Assembly: GCA_015501595.1 (NCBI GenBank)
Contig: JADNRX010000136.1
Coordinates: 1-64,000 of the forward strand
Origin: Hymenopellis radicata
Taxonomy: Eukaryota; Basidiomycota; Agaricomycetes; Agaricales; Physalacriaceae
Length of the DNA: 64,000 bases
Direction of reading: 5' to 3'
The notes under the pieces are model-generated. The model was not told where the DNA came from, made no database searches, and saw only the letters and a program-made list of their open reading frames with translations. Below are positions 34,884 through 45,611 of this stretch, in pieces. Numbering within the stretch: position 1 is the first letter of the stretch; the number at the start of each line of letters is the position of its first letter. The position numbers were made by a program, and so were the translations under genes.

Positions 34884-35931
34884 ATGGAATCTAAGCCAAC
34901 CATTCCAAGTGACAGCCAGGTGCTTCTCGCCCTCGACGAGCTTCCAGCACCACTGGGTCGGCCAAAAATCCTTGCAGCCCTAAAGACGAACAACAATTGG
35001 GCTCTGTCCGACACTCGTCTGAAGAAACTCATCGAGCATAGGAACGAGGCGAATGCGAAAAAGCCTCCAAAGAAGCCGCTTCGAGTTCGTTCGGATCCCA
35101 TTAAGGCCCTTACGGATTTCATGAACGCTATTCAATCTGTATCACCCGCGGACGTTATGCAGGTGTACAAGGAACATCCCGAGTTGCACTGCCATAGACC
35201 CGTTAGAATGGCTAATGTCCCGGAGCATATACGAGCCCTTCCACCTCCATCACTTCCTGACGATCCATTGGCCGCTCAACTGCGGTATCACAAGGAGAGT
35301 ACACGTATCTTCGTTTTGTATGGTCGTGGCCAGTTCGACTATGGTGTTACCACGAACTCTTCGGTCGGGCTTATGTTGCAGGTGAATAATCATACATCTC
35401 TCTGCCAACGCATTCTGAAGTCCTAACTTATTGAAAAGATTTGTCGGGATGAAATCACACGTTTCCTCGAGAATCGGGCTCGGCCCCTGGATGCTGATGC
35501 ACAGTCTATTCTCAACAGCAAGAACAAGTTGCACACCGTGTTCGAGTACTACGAAGCGGCCGGACGCAAGGCAGGTCTTCCAGCGGAGGATGTGGCTCGA
35601 CAGTTTGAAGCAGAGTCTGTCATATGCTCAAGAATCGTTTTCGTGCGCGTTAATTCGTTTGAACAGATGGGGTATAAACCCTCTCCGCTTCCGCACTGAG
35701 GAAGAGAACGATCCTCAATATCGCGCCTTTTACGACGATTGGAAGGAGGAGATTCACAGGGCCGCCTCTATCCCGCTCTACACGTCTACATTCTATGCAG
35801 CTCCACACTTGGTTACATTCAAGGTTGAGCATGATGGTATGATGGCTTACGATGCCAAGACGTATGGAAGGCTTGCACTAGTAATAGTGAAGATTGACAA
35901 GCAGACTGGGAAGGAATGCGGGGAATTGTAA
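34884..35931 (+). CDS. Gene X, right copy, family not recognised
   Basis: Starts MESKPTIPSDSQVLLALDEL and GRPKILAALKTNNNWALSDT, then a basic linker, SVSPADVMQVYKEHPELHCH, LPPPSLPDDPLAAQLRY and STRIFVLYGRGQFDYG. An intron after VGLMLQ (donor about 35383, acceptor about 35439) leads to ICRDEITRFLENRARPLDAD and FEYYEAAGRKAGLPAEDVAR. A second intron (about 35612-35669) leads to WGINPLRFRTEEENDPQYRA and a C-terminal domain of about 90 residues with LALVIVKIDKQTGKECGEL. All junctions are in phase, so this is the intact member. No enzymatic motif seen; likely a fungus-specific protein. Confidence 0.75.
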
Positions 35932-36006
35932 AGACGACAACGACTAATGATACTGAAATACTCCACTCGAATCTCGTTCAAACTCTGCGTACATATCGCA
36001 GCATCC

Positions 36007-36442
36007 TTATATCTCCGCTTTGAACTCTGGGACTCCAAATTCCATCTCGCCTTCAGCCGTAATACCAACGCTGCAAGGCTCAACTGCTGGGAACCCTTTG
36101 CTATCGCCTACAGCATTCCGTATCTGGACAAGCTTCACCCTGTCGCTTCCTAGAAGCCGCATGTTGAATTCGGAGCGCGAGGGAATAGGGATTGACGCTA
36201 CGTCGATTTTAAAGAACGGCATCTCGGGGTTGTCCAAAGGGTTTACTGCCAGAGTCCAAATTGAAGTTCTTGGGTCGCCCTTGTAAGAGATGTGTGCTAC
36301 TTGCTCTGACATTTACGGTGTTCGCTGACAAGGAAAGTTTGCACATGACCCGACGAAAACGCACTGGGAATGTTGCAGTTTCTTCTTCCATTTTCTGTGG
36401 AGGAGACGTATACTCGTGTGATTCGGGCGCCTGTCGTTCCAT
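36007..36442 (-). CDS. Short unknown protein (possible gene fragment)
   Basis: A frame from about 36442 (MERQAPESHEYTSPPQKMEE) may splice near 36350 to a frame with ISYKGDPRTSIWTLAVNPLD, FFKIDVASIPIPSRSEFNMR and a stop at 36007. There is no clear domain. The stretch KGDPRTSIWTL recalls the start of some fungal enoyl-CoA hydratase-like proteins, but the rest does not fit. The 3' end converges on gene X. Confidence 0.4.
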
Positions 36443-36517
36443 CGGGATACTTCAAATGGCCTGGGTTATAAATTAACTCATCGTCTACGGCGGATGTTAA
36501 TGCCTACTGCACAATTT

Positions 36518-37266
36518 CTACGCGTTAAGTATGCTCTCAATAACAGCATCCAATCTCTGGTTTACGACTGTCGCGTCCACTTCTGATCTATCTGTGCTTG
36601 TGTAGAATGCTTTGAGGATTTTTCCCTTGCCCTTTTGAAGATCCTGGACCTTTGACTTTTCGATGGCCGCTCTAAGACGAACGTCAAGTTCGTCTTCGCT
36701 TAGCAATGGTGGCAGAAATGAGTTGATAATTTCGATTTCGCGTGCTTCTTTCTCTGCAAGGTCCTCCCGGTTGCCTTGCTTGAATTGAGCAATAGCATCG
36801 TTCTATGGTGGCGGCATATTAATGGGAAAAGTGTGGGTTCAAGTCTAGTAGAAGACGTACGCGTCGGGAAATAGACTTTCGCATAATCGAGATGACAGCA
36901 GGTGTTGGAATATGTCCGCTGACTTTGTCTGCAGACTGTATTTCAGCAAGCACGGACTGGGTTTGTGTTGTCGTCAGAAGGGTGGATATTTCGGATACGA
37001 AGAACGGACGCGTAATAAGGTAGATTTGAAAGTGTCCCTAGCCTAACAAGAGATTCATGCATGTGTCTGGGAATATAGACAGTACTTACTTTCATAGCTG
37101 TTTTGACTCCGTCCATGACTTGTTGTCGTACAGCTGAGGACAAGTCAGAATAGTGGGAAAGTCGGGAAACGAGGCGTATACATGGAACTTGTTCAGCTGA
37201 CGCGCTGTAGAAGCGACGCGTTATCAAGGAGCGCGTTACATTTCGCAGGCAAAGAGTAGCAGACAT
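36518..37266 (-). CDS. AIM41: Mitochondrial YqeY/GatB-domain protein, AIM41-like
   Basis: Starts MSATLCLRNVTRSLITRRFY, an arginine-rich presequence without acids, as expected for mitochondrial import. Exons are joined at MK|ARDTFKSTLLR, then SVLAEIQSADKVSGHIPTPA, VISIMRKSISRR and NDAIAQFKQGNREDLAEKEA. The continuation EIEIINSFLPPLLSEDELD matches the end of the YqeY domain shared with the GatB subunit of tRNA amidotransferase. The stop is at 36518. In yeast the homologue is named for altered mitochondrial inheritance; its biochemical role is unclear. Three introns of about 45-60 bases; no frame problems. Confidence 0.88.
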
Positions 37267-37360
37267 GATGGTCGACTTCAAAAAAAGTTGCGTACGTCAT
37301 AAGTGTGACACGAGTTTTGTTGCCTCAGCCATCATCTCCTTGACGCGCCTGTCGACTCAT

Positions 37361-37772
37361 CATGGCTCTTCCCGCCTCCGGAACGTATCTCAATTCAATT
37401 TGTGAATCATCGCGACGCGCACGACTCGGAGCTCAGATTTCTGCAAGTAAGTATTCAGCTCATTTCCAAATTCCAGAAAATTGAATAGTGCTCACTCCTT
37501 AACAGGAAATATTTGCTGACCCGCCAGCAGTGGTGTACTAGGATACCTAGGAATGGTACGGGTATGTTATCGATGCGACTGTGATGTCTTGCATACCTGG
37601 GTTGGCTTGTTCTATCTCCAAGAACGCGACAAGGTCCTACCACTGGGATTATCTGGTAGCATTCCTTGCTTCTCTAGAACAGATAGAGCCCTTCAGAGAG
37701 ACTTTGATTCCAAGTTACGACCCAGAATTGATCCGACGACTAGAATCACCACAGCGGCGTTTCTTCGGATAA
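37361..37772 (+). pseudogene. Small gene upstream of MFS-B, unrecognised and probably damaged
   Basis: A first exon MALPASGTYLNSICESSRRA starts at 37361 just upstream of AIM41 on the other strand. Later exon fragments include FLASLEQIEPFRETLIPSY and the end LESPQRRFFG before a stop at 37770. The middle part does not join in one frame. The 3' part is duplicated at 10266-10538. Function unknown. Confidence 0.45.
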
Positions 37773-40141
37773 ATAGACTTGGGTTATAGCGACAGTTCCT
37801 TTGCCATTTACCTCACACCTAGGAGCTGACTGATTCTTATCGGCTGTGATTCTCCATATATGTGCGCCCCAGGACCTATAAACCTCGTACCACTTCGTTT
37901 TCGTTGCCAAGAACCATCACCGCCACATGCCTACCGCTGATACTATCTTGGAGCTCGTGTCGACTCGTTTGAAGAAGGCATCGGTCAACAATCGCCCATC
38001 GGAACAAGAAGAAGAAGAAGAGAACGTCAATACAGTCGATGTTCCCACTCTCCATGCTCCGGCGGCGGCGCTTTCCAAATCCAAGTCGATTCTGCACAAC
38101 CATTGGGTACACCTGGGTGCGCTGTGCTGGGCATTATTTTTGGAAGGGTGGAACGACGGCACGACTGGCCCGCTCATTCCTCGTATTCGAGAGCTGTACC
38201 ATGTTCGTGATCTCTTAGGACTAAGCATCTCATGACTGGAATATATAGGTCGGCTACATGGTGGTATCGCTACTATTCGTCGTCTCTTGCGTGGTGAGTG
38301 TCCTTTCCTTGTCGGAGCGGCCTCAGTAACCGGTGCAGGGCATCATCCTCGGAGCCGTTACTGTCGTCTGGTTGGAGCGCCGCTTTGGATTTGGGAAGGT
38401 AGTACGAATGTGTCGGTAAAGACTATAGTTGTTATCACTCATGCATGGGTAGACCATCATTATTGGTTCGTTCCTCCAGCTCTCTGGCTACGTGGTCGCC
38501 AGTACAGCACCCCATTCCCTGTGTTAGTTGTTGGATATGGTATCTCAGGATTCGGAATATCTATTCTTGTTTGTAGCATTTCCTGGCGTATTTGATCTGG
38601 ACTGACTCTCGCAGGTGTCCCAATGCAACGCCTTTGTTGGGAGCCTCAAAAGGAGGCGTTCTCTTAAACTCTGCCTCCTACATGCCTCATATGGTGAGCT
38701 CCATGCACCAGTATTAAACTACTGTTAACGCAATCCTATAGGTATCGGTGCCTTTCTTGCGCCCTTTTCATCGACTCGTTTCGCAACTGTGCGGAACTGG
38801 TCCTTTTCATTATATCATCTCCGCATCGTTTGCCGTGGTCAACATTGTTATTCTTGTTGTGGTATTTCGCCTCAAACGAAGAGAAGGTGGGTCTTTGCAC
38901 CAGAATGCGTATTGTATAAACTGACAGGATGCAGCACTGCTTTTGGAGGAAGGACAAGACTTGGGTACCGCGCCACGTTGGATCGAAATGTGTATCGTCA
39001 GATTCTCGGAATTAAGGCAGTGCATCTTCTCACTGCTTTTGTCCTTGTGTACATTGGTGTCGAGGTCACTATCGGAGGTGCGTGTCATGGCTGTGGTGAC
39101 TGGTATCATGACTGATATCCTCTCAGGTTGGATAGTTTCCTTCGCCTTGCAAGAACGCGACGGAGGGCCTAATTCGGGGTACATATCCTCGGGTTTCTTT
39201 GGCGGTTCGTGAAATCATATCCTTCGCGGGCAGTTCTCAACATTCATGACTTCTCCCCAGGCTTGACGATCGGCAGACTCGTTCTGATCTGGGTTAATTC
39301 CAAGGTACCACGCGCGGCGTCACAATATCTCTTTTGTTAATGTCTCTGGACTACAGGTAGGAGAGTATCGCGTCATCTTCATCTACGGGATCTTAGCGAT
39401 CATGTAAGTCATTTCCCACTTCATTGTGTACGACGTGACGCCCCGCCGCTAGATTGGAAATCACGATATGGACCGTTCCCTCCTTGATTGAGAACGCTGT
39501 CGCTGTATGTCATTTACTCTTCACAGAAGCAGGTCGAATGACCTAGCAGGTTTCATTTATCGGTATTGTCCTTGGCCCCATGTTCCCTCTGTTGATCGGG
39601 CACGCGTCGCGTATCATACCGAGCTCGATATTCACTGGATGCTTGAGCTGGATCACGGGTATTGGCGCTGCGGGATCTACTGCTATCCCGTTTGCTACAG
39701 GAGTTCTGGCGTCTCGCTATGGGATAGCTTCGCTTCAGCCCTTGTGAGTGTTACAATTAGCGAGGAGCAGTTGTGCGTTTATACTGGAACCTGACTGGAA
39801 CATTGTGTAGGATTGTTGGGATGATGTCGTTTCTGCTGCTTACTTGGGCTTTTGTTCCGAAGGATAGGCGCACAGATTGAGTTTAGTTTTCCGATGTGCC
39901 GGTTTATTAATAATTATATTGTAGTTGTGCCTCTGCCATGTACTAATGATAGCTCTATGAGAGTTCCATGACCACCGCAGTCGGCCTCCACTTCTATTAC
40001 TCCCCAGTCCCGGCCATGGTACATCTGACCGCACGGTCGCACCTTGGTAACGCCCCAGCTCTTGCCCCAGCTGAGCCCACTGAACCATACAAACACTGAC
40101 AAGACCGTTTATCCGACGAAACGCCGCACCGTGTGACCTTT
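37590..40141. repeat. Right arm of the 2.6 kb inverted duplication
   Basis: Plus-strand counterpart of 7919-10530. Similarity starts within the small upstream gene and ends about 260 bases beyond the MFS-B stop codon. The next sequence is unrelated on the two sides. Confidence 0.85.
37927..39880 (+). pseudogene. MFS-B transporter, right copy, with three frame breaks
   Basis: Same gene structure as 8146-10091 (start MPTADTILELV at 37927, stop at 39880), nearly identical at the DNA level. Compared with the left copy it has one base fewer in the C-run at 38510-38513 (after AST), one extra T in the T-run at 38804-38807 (after NWS), and one G missing near 38973 (before LDRNVYRQILG). Any of these would truncate the transporter before its last helices. 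Either the copy is decaying or the sequence contains indel errors; all other exons and splice sites look sound. Confidence 0.8.
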
Positions 40142-40525
40142 GTTGTTCACTACCATTTTGAGTCTAGCAGTGGCACGGTTTCTCTCCGACCGCCTTTTGC
40201 CTTGCGCCGACGAGCGACCTACATACCGTCTTCCCATCAACATGTTTTCATGCGGCCTCATCCGACTGATATTCTTCCTAAAGCTACCCGGCAACATTAT
40301 ACTTCCGTATTTCGGACCGAAGGGTGACCATGGCCGCAGTCCAGCTGATTTATTCTGAAATCTTGACCTCGATAACCCCGCGCCTTTCTATGACTAACAA
40401 GCAATCAAGAAACAACACGATGCAGGGATTCGCACAAACAGACGACAATCCAGCGACATCGGCCGTTCATTTAAGAAAATTTCGAGGGTCTGTCTGGACT
40501 CTGCTATCTCTTTACCCCGCCCACT
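40142..40525. promoter_or_regulatory. Upstream region of MFS-A with conserved block at 40287-40320
   Basis: Holds the block also found upstream of the left MFS-A (2797-2830), at a similar distance from the start codon. It probably contains transcription factor sites shared by the two MFS-A genes. Confidence 0.5.
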
Positions 40526-42718
40526 ATGTCGTCCTTTTCTATGGCCGTGAAGCCTGTTATCGAGCGTCCCAGTCATCGTAAGTCGTTGCTATGATATACT
40601 TTCCTGCTCAAGTCTCACGCCTGTTGTAGCTATCGAAGAAGACGCCGTGGACCTCACCGAGACGATTGATATCAGCGGACCCTCCAAAGAGCCCCGCACT
40701 GTCGATAAAGATAGCTCCTATGAACTCCATCCCCTTCCTCAATATTTCGAGGACCGCGCCAGGCGGCCATCCGCTGTACGAGTTGACTCAGACGCGACCA
40801 TAACGTTCAAGGATGCGATGACCGAACCGCCCACCCCCGCCGCCGATGACATGGACAAAAACCTTTACACGACCACTGCTTTTCCACACGCGCAGGGAAC
40901 AGGCACGATCACCAACATTCACGTCAGAGCTCACGCGGTGAGCGCGGAGACCGCCAAAAAGCAGAAACGATACTCTATGATCCATTTCGCGGCCATTTGC
41001 TGGTGTTTCTTCTTGGAGGGCTGGAACGATGGAACGACCGGGCCAATGTTGCCTACTATGCAGGAGTACTATCATGTGTGTTCATTGCTACTTTTATATC
41101 GTGGGAGTTGTGCTGATTTGGGGTTCTCATATAAGATTAACTTTGCTATCGTCTCCCTTCTCTTCGTGTTCAACTGCGTCGTGAGTGGTTGTGATTGCTC
41201 CTCCTGCGTTAGCTGAGCCTTCGAAAGGGCTTCGTCTTGGCGGCTGGGCTGAATGTGTGGTTAAACGAAAAGTTTGGCTTTGGGAAGGTCAGTTGGTGTG
41301 CTTGTCTTCAATTCACATGCATTGACATGTCTTCCAGACTGTTGTCATTGGATCGTTATTCCAGGTCGCGGCCTATGCTCTTGAGAGTCCCGCGCCACCC
41401 TTCCCAGTCATGGTACTTGCCTATTTCCTGGCCGGGTTCGGGATGTCCCTACAAGTAAGCTTCTTTTCTCTTCATGTACCTTGGGTGATTCTCATGTGCA
41501 CTAAGAACGCTCAAGGAAACGGTTTCGTGGGCAGCCTCAAAGAACATCAAACCACGAAGCTCAACATGCTTCACGCTTCATATGGCTAGTCACAAATCTC
41601 GTCGATTGCTTTCTCCAGCTGACGCTGGTTTAAACAGGTGTTGGTGCCTTTGTTGCACCCCTAGTCGCTACGCAGTTCTCTGGCGCACAACATTGGTCGT
41701 ACCACTTCATAATCTCGACCGGGATCGCAGTCTCCAACACTGTTATTCTTTCGTTGGTCTTCCGCTTCAGGCGACAAGAAGGTCGGTTCTGTTGCATCTG
41801 TGCAAGTGTATACTAACGTCGTTGGTAGACATCCTCGTGGACGCCGGTCAAGAACCTGCGGAGGGCGAGTCAACAGCTGAAGGTGGCCGAAACCTGTACC
41901 GTGCCATTTTCGGCATCAAATCTGTGCACTTTCTTGCATTCTTCGCTCTCGTCTATATTGGCACCGAAGTCACACTTGGCGGTACGTGGGACCTGTTATG
42001 GACACCGCCTATGCTCATCAATCGCATAGGTTGGATCGTGACGTTCATCATCAACGAGAGGGAAGGAGGGAGGAGTGCCGGCTACATTTCTTCTGGATTC
42101 TTCGGCGGTATGTTTACACGACATGGGCTGCAATTTGTTTTCTGATTCATTAAGAAAGGTCTCACCGTTGGTCGTCTGGCTCTGATTTGGTTCAGCAGAA
42201 AGGTCGGAGAACATCGAGTTGTGTTTTTATACTGTGTCCTGGCAATTGCGTGCGTTCCCCTCATATTTAATCGGCGTGCTTGAGGCTGAACCAGTGTTAG
42301 GCTTGAACTTACCGTATGGTTCGTGCCGTCAATCATCGAGAACGCAGTAGCTGTACGTCTTCCATCTGCTCCATGGACTTGTTCTGATATGACTTGCCAG
42401 GTGTCTCTGATTGGCATGCTCCTTGGACCCATGTTCCCGATTCTCGTCGGCCATGCCTCACGCATTCTTCCGGCGTGGTTATTGACAGGCAGTGTTGGGT
42501 GGATTACTGGGATCGGCATGTCTGGTTCCGCGGCTTTGCCGTTTATTACGGGAGTGCTTGCGTCCAAGTTTGGGATTCGGTCTCTACAGCCACTGTAAGA
42601 ATGTGCACTGGTGACCATGAAAAACCCTTGCTGATGTTTTGATAGTCTGGTGTCTATGATGTGCACGATGGTCGGTGTGTGGGCATTGGTGCCTCGTGCG
42701 CCTAGACGAGTCGACTAA
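40526..42718 (+). CDS. MFS-A transporter, right copy (intact)
   Basis: Major facilitator permease with a hydrophilic N-terminus of about 130 residues. Starts MSSFSMAVKPVIERPSH at 40526; the second exon begins IEEDAVDLTETIDISGPSK. The first helix is SMIHFAAICWCFFLEGWNDG. Later exons have LAAGLNVWLNEKFGFGK, VVIGSLFQVAAYALES, NAQGNGFVGSLKEHQTTKLN, VGAFVAPLVATQFSGAQHW and IFGIKSVHFLAFFALVYIG. Toward the end come SAGYISSGFFGG, LALIWFSRKVGEHRVVFLY and GVLASKFGIRSLQPL, with the final exon ending PRAPRRVD at 42718. All joins keep frame. It lies 646 bases downstream of MFS-B on the same strand; the two are related but distinct paralogues. Substrate unknown. Confidence 0.88.
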
Positions 42719-43421
42719 AGAGCGAGTACGTGTTACGATTATAATGAACATGAGCATGACGAAGGGAGAATAGTGGTTCACGGAGTATTTGGGCATTCTG
42801 GCGACACATAGACACGATTTAGATTTCTTGTTTACTGTAAGTTTTTTCAATGAACAACATTTATTCATCCACAGAGAAGCTGCATCCGAGCTCGAACTTG
42901 TCGCACTCGAATCTCGATGCACGCTCTCCAGTCCAAGGAAGCACGTTCCGGAGGCGCGCCGTCAGTTTCGGCATGAATAGTGCTTTCTCCGCCTGCGTGT
43001 TTGTTTGGATGTCGTGTGGCGCAATTAAGAGAGAGAGAGAGAGAGAGAGCCGCCTTTGTACTGACGATGTCGCCGTGGTTGTATGCAGTGCCGGGTTCCC
43101 GGTATTGAGTCATGGTGGTCGTTGGAAGAGAGAAGGCAGCAGGCAGTAAGACTGAGACACGGGAGTGTTTGCGACCAAGTTTGGCATTCGGTCTCTACAA
43201 CTTGTGGCGATTATAATGAACATGAACATGAGAGTTGATGGAGTCTTTGGGCATTTCTTGAGTCCGAACCCAGCTGTACTTGACTACAGTGACTTCGAAG
43301 GTGGCAAATAGACAGAGCATTGCATCAAAGCATCAAGGTGTCTGAGTTGCCAAGAGGAACAGAGGTAATCGAATGTAATGGAAGTGCTACATGATAAAAT
43401 TATAATATGGGGCCATTTTAC
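42719..43421 (-). pseudogene. Mosaic of tyrosinase-tail and MFS-tail fragments
   Basis: On the minus strand around 42890-43113 lies a fragment starting MTQYREPGTAYNHGDI, then GESTIHAETDGAPPERASLD and WRACIEI, similar to the fragment at 44407-45077. It is followed at 43165-43260 (plus strand) by a second copy of the MFS-A 3' end (words matching 42556-42600 and 42731-42800). A pure (GA)n microsatellite lies at about 43027-43048 within the fragment's intron position. Nothing here can be an intact gene. Confidence 0.6.
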
Positions 43422-44146
43422 TTAGTGCGACTTGCACATCAAACTAAAATCCGACTTGGCCAAAGCCACCATCAAGGCGGTTTCCTCCCACACAAGCCCC
43501 ACAGGGAGGTACTGCCCCTTGACCTTGCCAACAGTAGTCATGTACTGCGATACCCAAGGAACCTCTGATTCGACGAGTTTTTCCCAAATCGCCGCAACAT
43601 GAGGCGGCGTGGTAGTGGTCTGGTGATCTCTATCGGTATATTCACCAGAGACGGCGAGGCTAAGGAAAGCCGCATCTGCTGTAGATTTAGATGTCATTCT
43701 TTATGACAGGAGGATTCAGAAACATACCGGATATAACAAAGGGCATACTATTTAGGATGCGTTGAAAACTCAGAATCTCGCGCTTCTCCTCCACACTTAC
43801 TTTGGGTTCGAAGAGCCTAGCCTCAAGACTGAAGGTGAATAGATTCCTCAGGACGTTGCCCGTCTCATTGATGACGGCTTGTATGAGCGCCGAGTCTTCG
43901 GTGGCGTGGACGATGAGTGGTGGTATTCAGGAACCACGGCCGATTTGTTGGGCTGCATGTGGAGTGAGTATGTATACTTGTCAGATGGGAGCATGAGAAA
44001 AAGAACCTCAAGGTCGGTGACGCGTTGATAAAGCGGCCTCTCGCTCTCCGCGACGGTTATGCTCGCCTCATAATGGCGATTCAGCTAGCGCTCTTAGTAA
44101 CAAAGCATAGAATTGGACATACCGTTACAGTTTTCGTTTCAGACAT
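43422..44146 (-). CDS. Unknown protein, possibly interrupted
   Basis: Starts MSETKTVT at 44146, then short exons with ASITVAESERPLYQRVTDLE. After a junction containing a possible in-frame stop near 43930 comes IPPLIVHATEDSALIQAVIN, then NVLRNLFTFSLEARLFEPKV and EEKREILSFQRILNSMPFVI. A last exon runs MTSKSTADAAFLSLAVSGEY to LAKSDFSLMCKSH, stop at 43422. No domain recognised. It may be soluble and helical. Confidence 0.5.
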
Positions 44147-44406
44147 GATGGTTAGAAGCAATGATATCGTCACGAAGCATATGTGGCGCTTATAAGGATT
44201 CTCGAGTTGTTGTCGGTGGGCCGGATTTGCCCGCTTTCGTGTTTGACTCAGGTTTGACTCAGGCTGAATGTCGCAGCGATACAAAGCATCATCTTTTGAA
44301 ACAAAAGAGCAGCGGGAGTCAATGTGCATTGTGAGATACAGGTACGTATTACAACTTCAGTCGTATAATTCACTCGTCATGTCAGAACATTGAGAGTCCT
44401 TCAAGT

Positions 44407-45077
44407 TCAAGCATGGCGAGATCCTCCTGGACGGCCGTATGTAATACTGTTGTAACGACAAGTCTCTCCAGCAACGGGGAATATGTCCCCAGGCGGGTAG
44501 CTCAATGGCGTGCAGAGGACGTACACCTCGAGTGATTTCAACTCGGCGGGAGTTCCATCGGTCTAGTAAGAAAATTAGCTGTCCACCATATGCACTGGCA
44601 TGCCTTTCACTCACTTTCCGAACCCTCCACTGCAGCGCTTGGGCAAGGTACGGCTCGACGACACTCGGCTCCAAAGAGCTGAGGCCGGAGCGCTGCGCGA
44701 TCGCGTAGTCGAGACGGACACCGCCCTTCATGAGGAACTTACGGCTGTTGGCTGCAGGGCCCGGATAGACGAGGACATTGTGTGTGCCAACCAAGGTATC
44801 GCAGCAGAGCCAGTCCTCCGGGTCCGTGGGGACCTCGCCGAGGAAGAATATGACAGAGAAGCTGCATCCGAGCTCGAACTTGTCCAACTCGATGCACGCG
44901 GTCCAGTCCAACGAATCCTGGATTCGGGAGGCACGGCATTTCCGGGATGAATAGTGCTTTCTCCGTCTGCATGTTCATTTGTGGCGCAGTAGAGAGAAAG
45001 AGGGGAGAGGAAGAGAGAGACCCACCTTCGTACTCGACGATGTCGCCGTGGTTGTATGCAGAGCCGGGTTGAGTCAT
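44407..45077 (-). pseudogene. Orphan tyrosinase C-terminal domain
   Basis: Matches the C-terminal lid domain of mushroom tyrosinases (polyphenol oxidases): WTACIELDKFELGCSFSVIF, FFLGEVPTDPEDWLCC, AIAQRSGLSSLEPSVVEPYL and QALQWRVRKV. After an intron at about 44540-44612 come ELKSLEVYVLCTPLSYPPGD and the terminal ITYGRPGGSRHA before a stop at 44407. The catalytic part with the two copper-binding histidine sets is absent: upstream there is only MTQPGSAYNHGDIVEYE and a linker in another frame. Melanin-pathway activity is therefore impossible for this locus alone. It is a remnant, with a related fragment at about 42.9-43.1 kb. Confidence 0.75.
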
Positions 45078-45611
45078 GGTGGTCGTTGAGAGAGACAAGG
45101 CGGCAGTCAGTGAGACTGTGAGACACGGGAGTCTTTGCGTCTACAGCCGCTGTGAGAATGTGCAATGACCGTCTATACTTCAAGGCAAGGGAATCTGTGG
45201 TGTCGCTTTTTCCTTCCAGTTTCTAGCTTTATTTCATCCGAGCTTGCGTTCGCGAACTGCCATGAGGAGTCAAGTCAAAAATAGACTGAACTACTCACAG
45301 CGTAGAGATGATCATGATCCAGCCAATCGGACTGATCTGTGTCGAGTATTTACTAATCAGCTCGGTCCTTGTTGCGAATGCGAGCTCGAGAACTTTGGTG
45401 TAAGGATGTGGTGGTATGTATTGTCAAGGTATAATGCAAAGTTAAACGAATGTAGTAAAGTTAGTTGCTCAATGATATGCTTGTCTAGTACTGGTCGATG
45501 CTACCAGCGTAGGAGTAAGCCAATCTGGTGCGAATGGACTGCGAAAGACTGAATGACTATTATGACAAGTCAGGCGAGGCGGCTTATAAGAAGAAAAAAT
45601 TGCAAAGTGAC
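45078..45611. other. Intergenic with a short MFS-tail fragment
   Basis: 45125-45165 repeats words of the MFS-A 3' end (compare 42585-42625). The remainder shows no coding or RNA feature. Confidence 0.4.

Noticed and set aside
43027..43048. (GA)n microsatellite as a regulatory site
   Set aside because: It sits at an intron position of a broken gene fragment and is an ordinary simple repeat.
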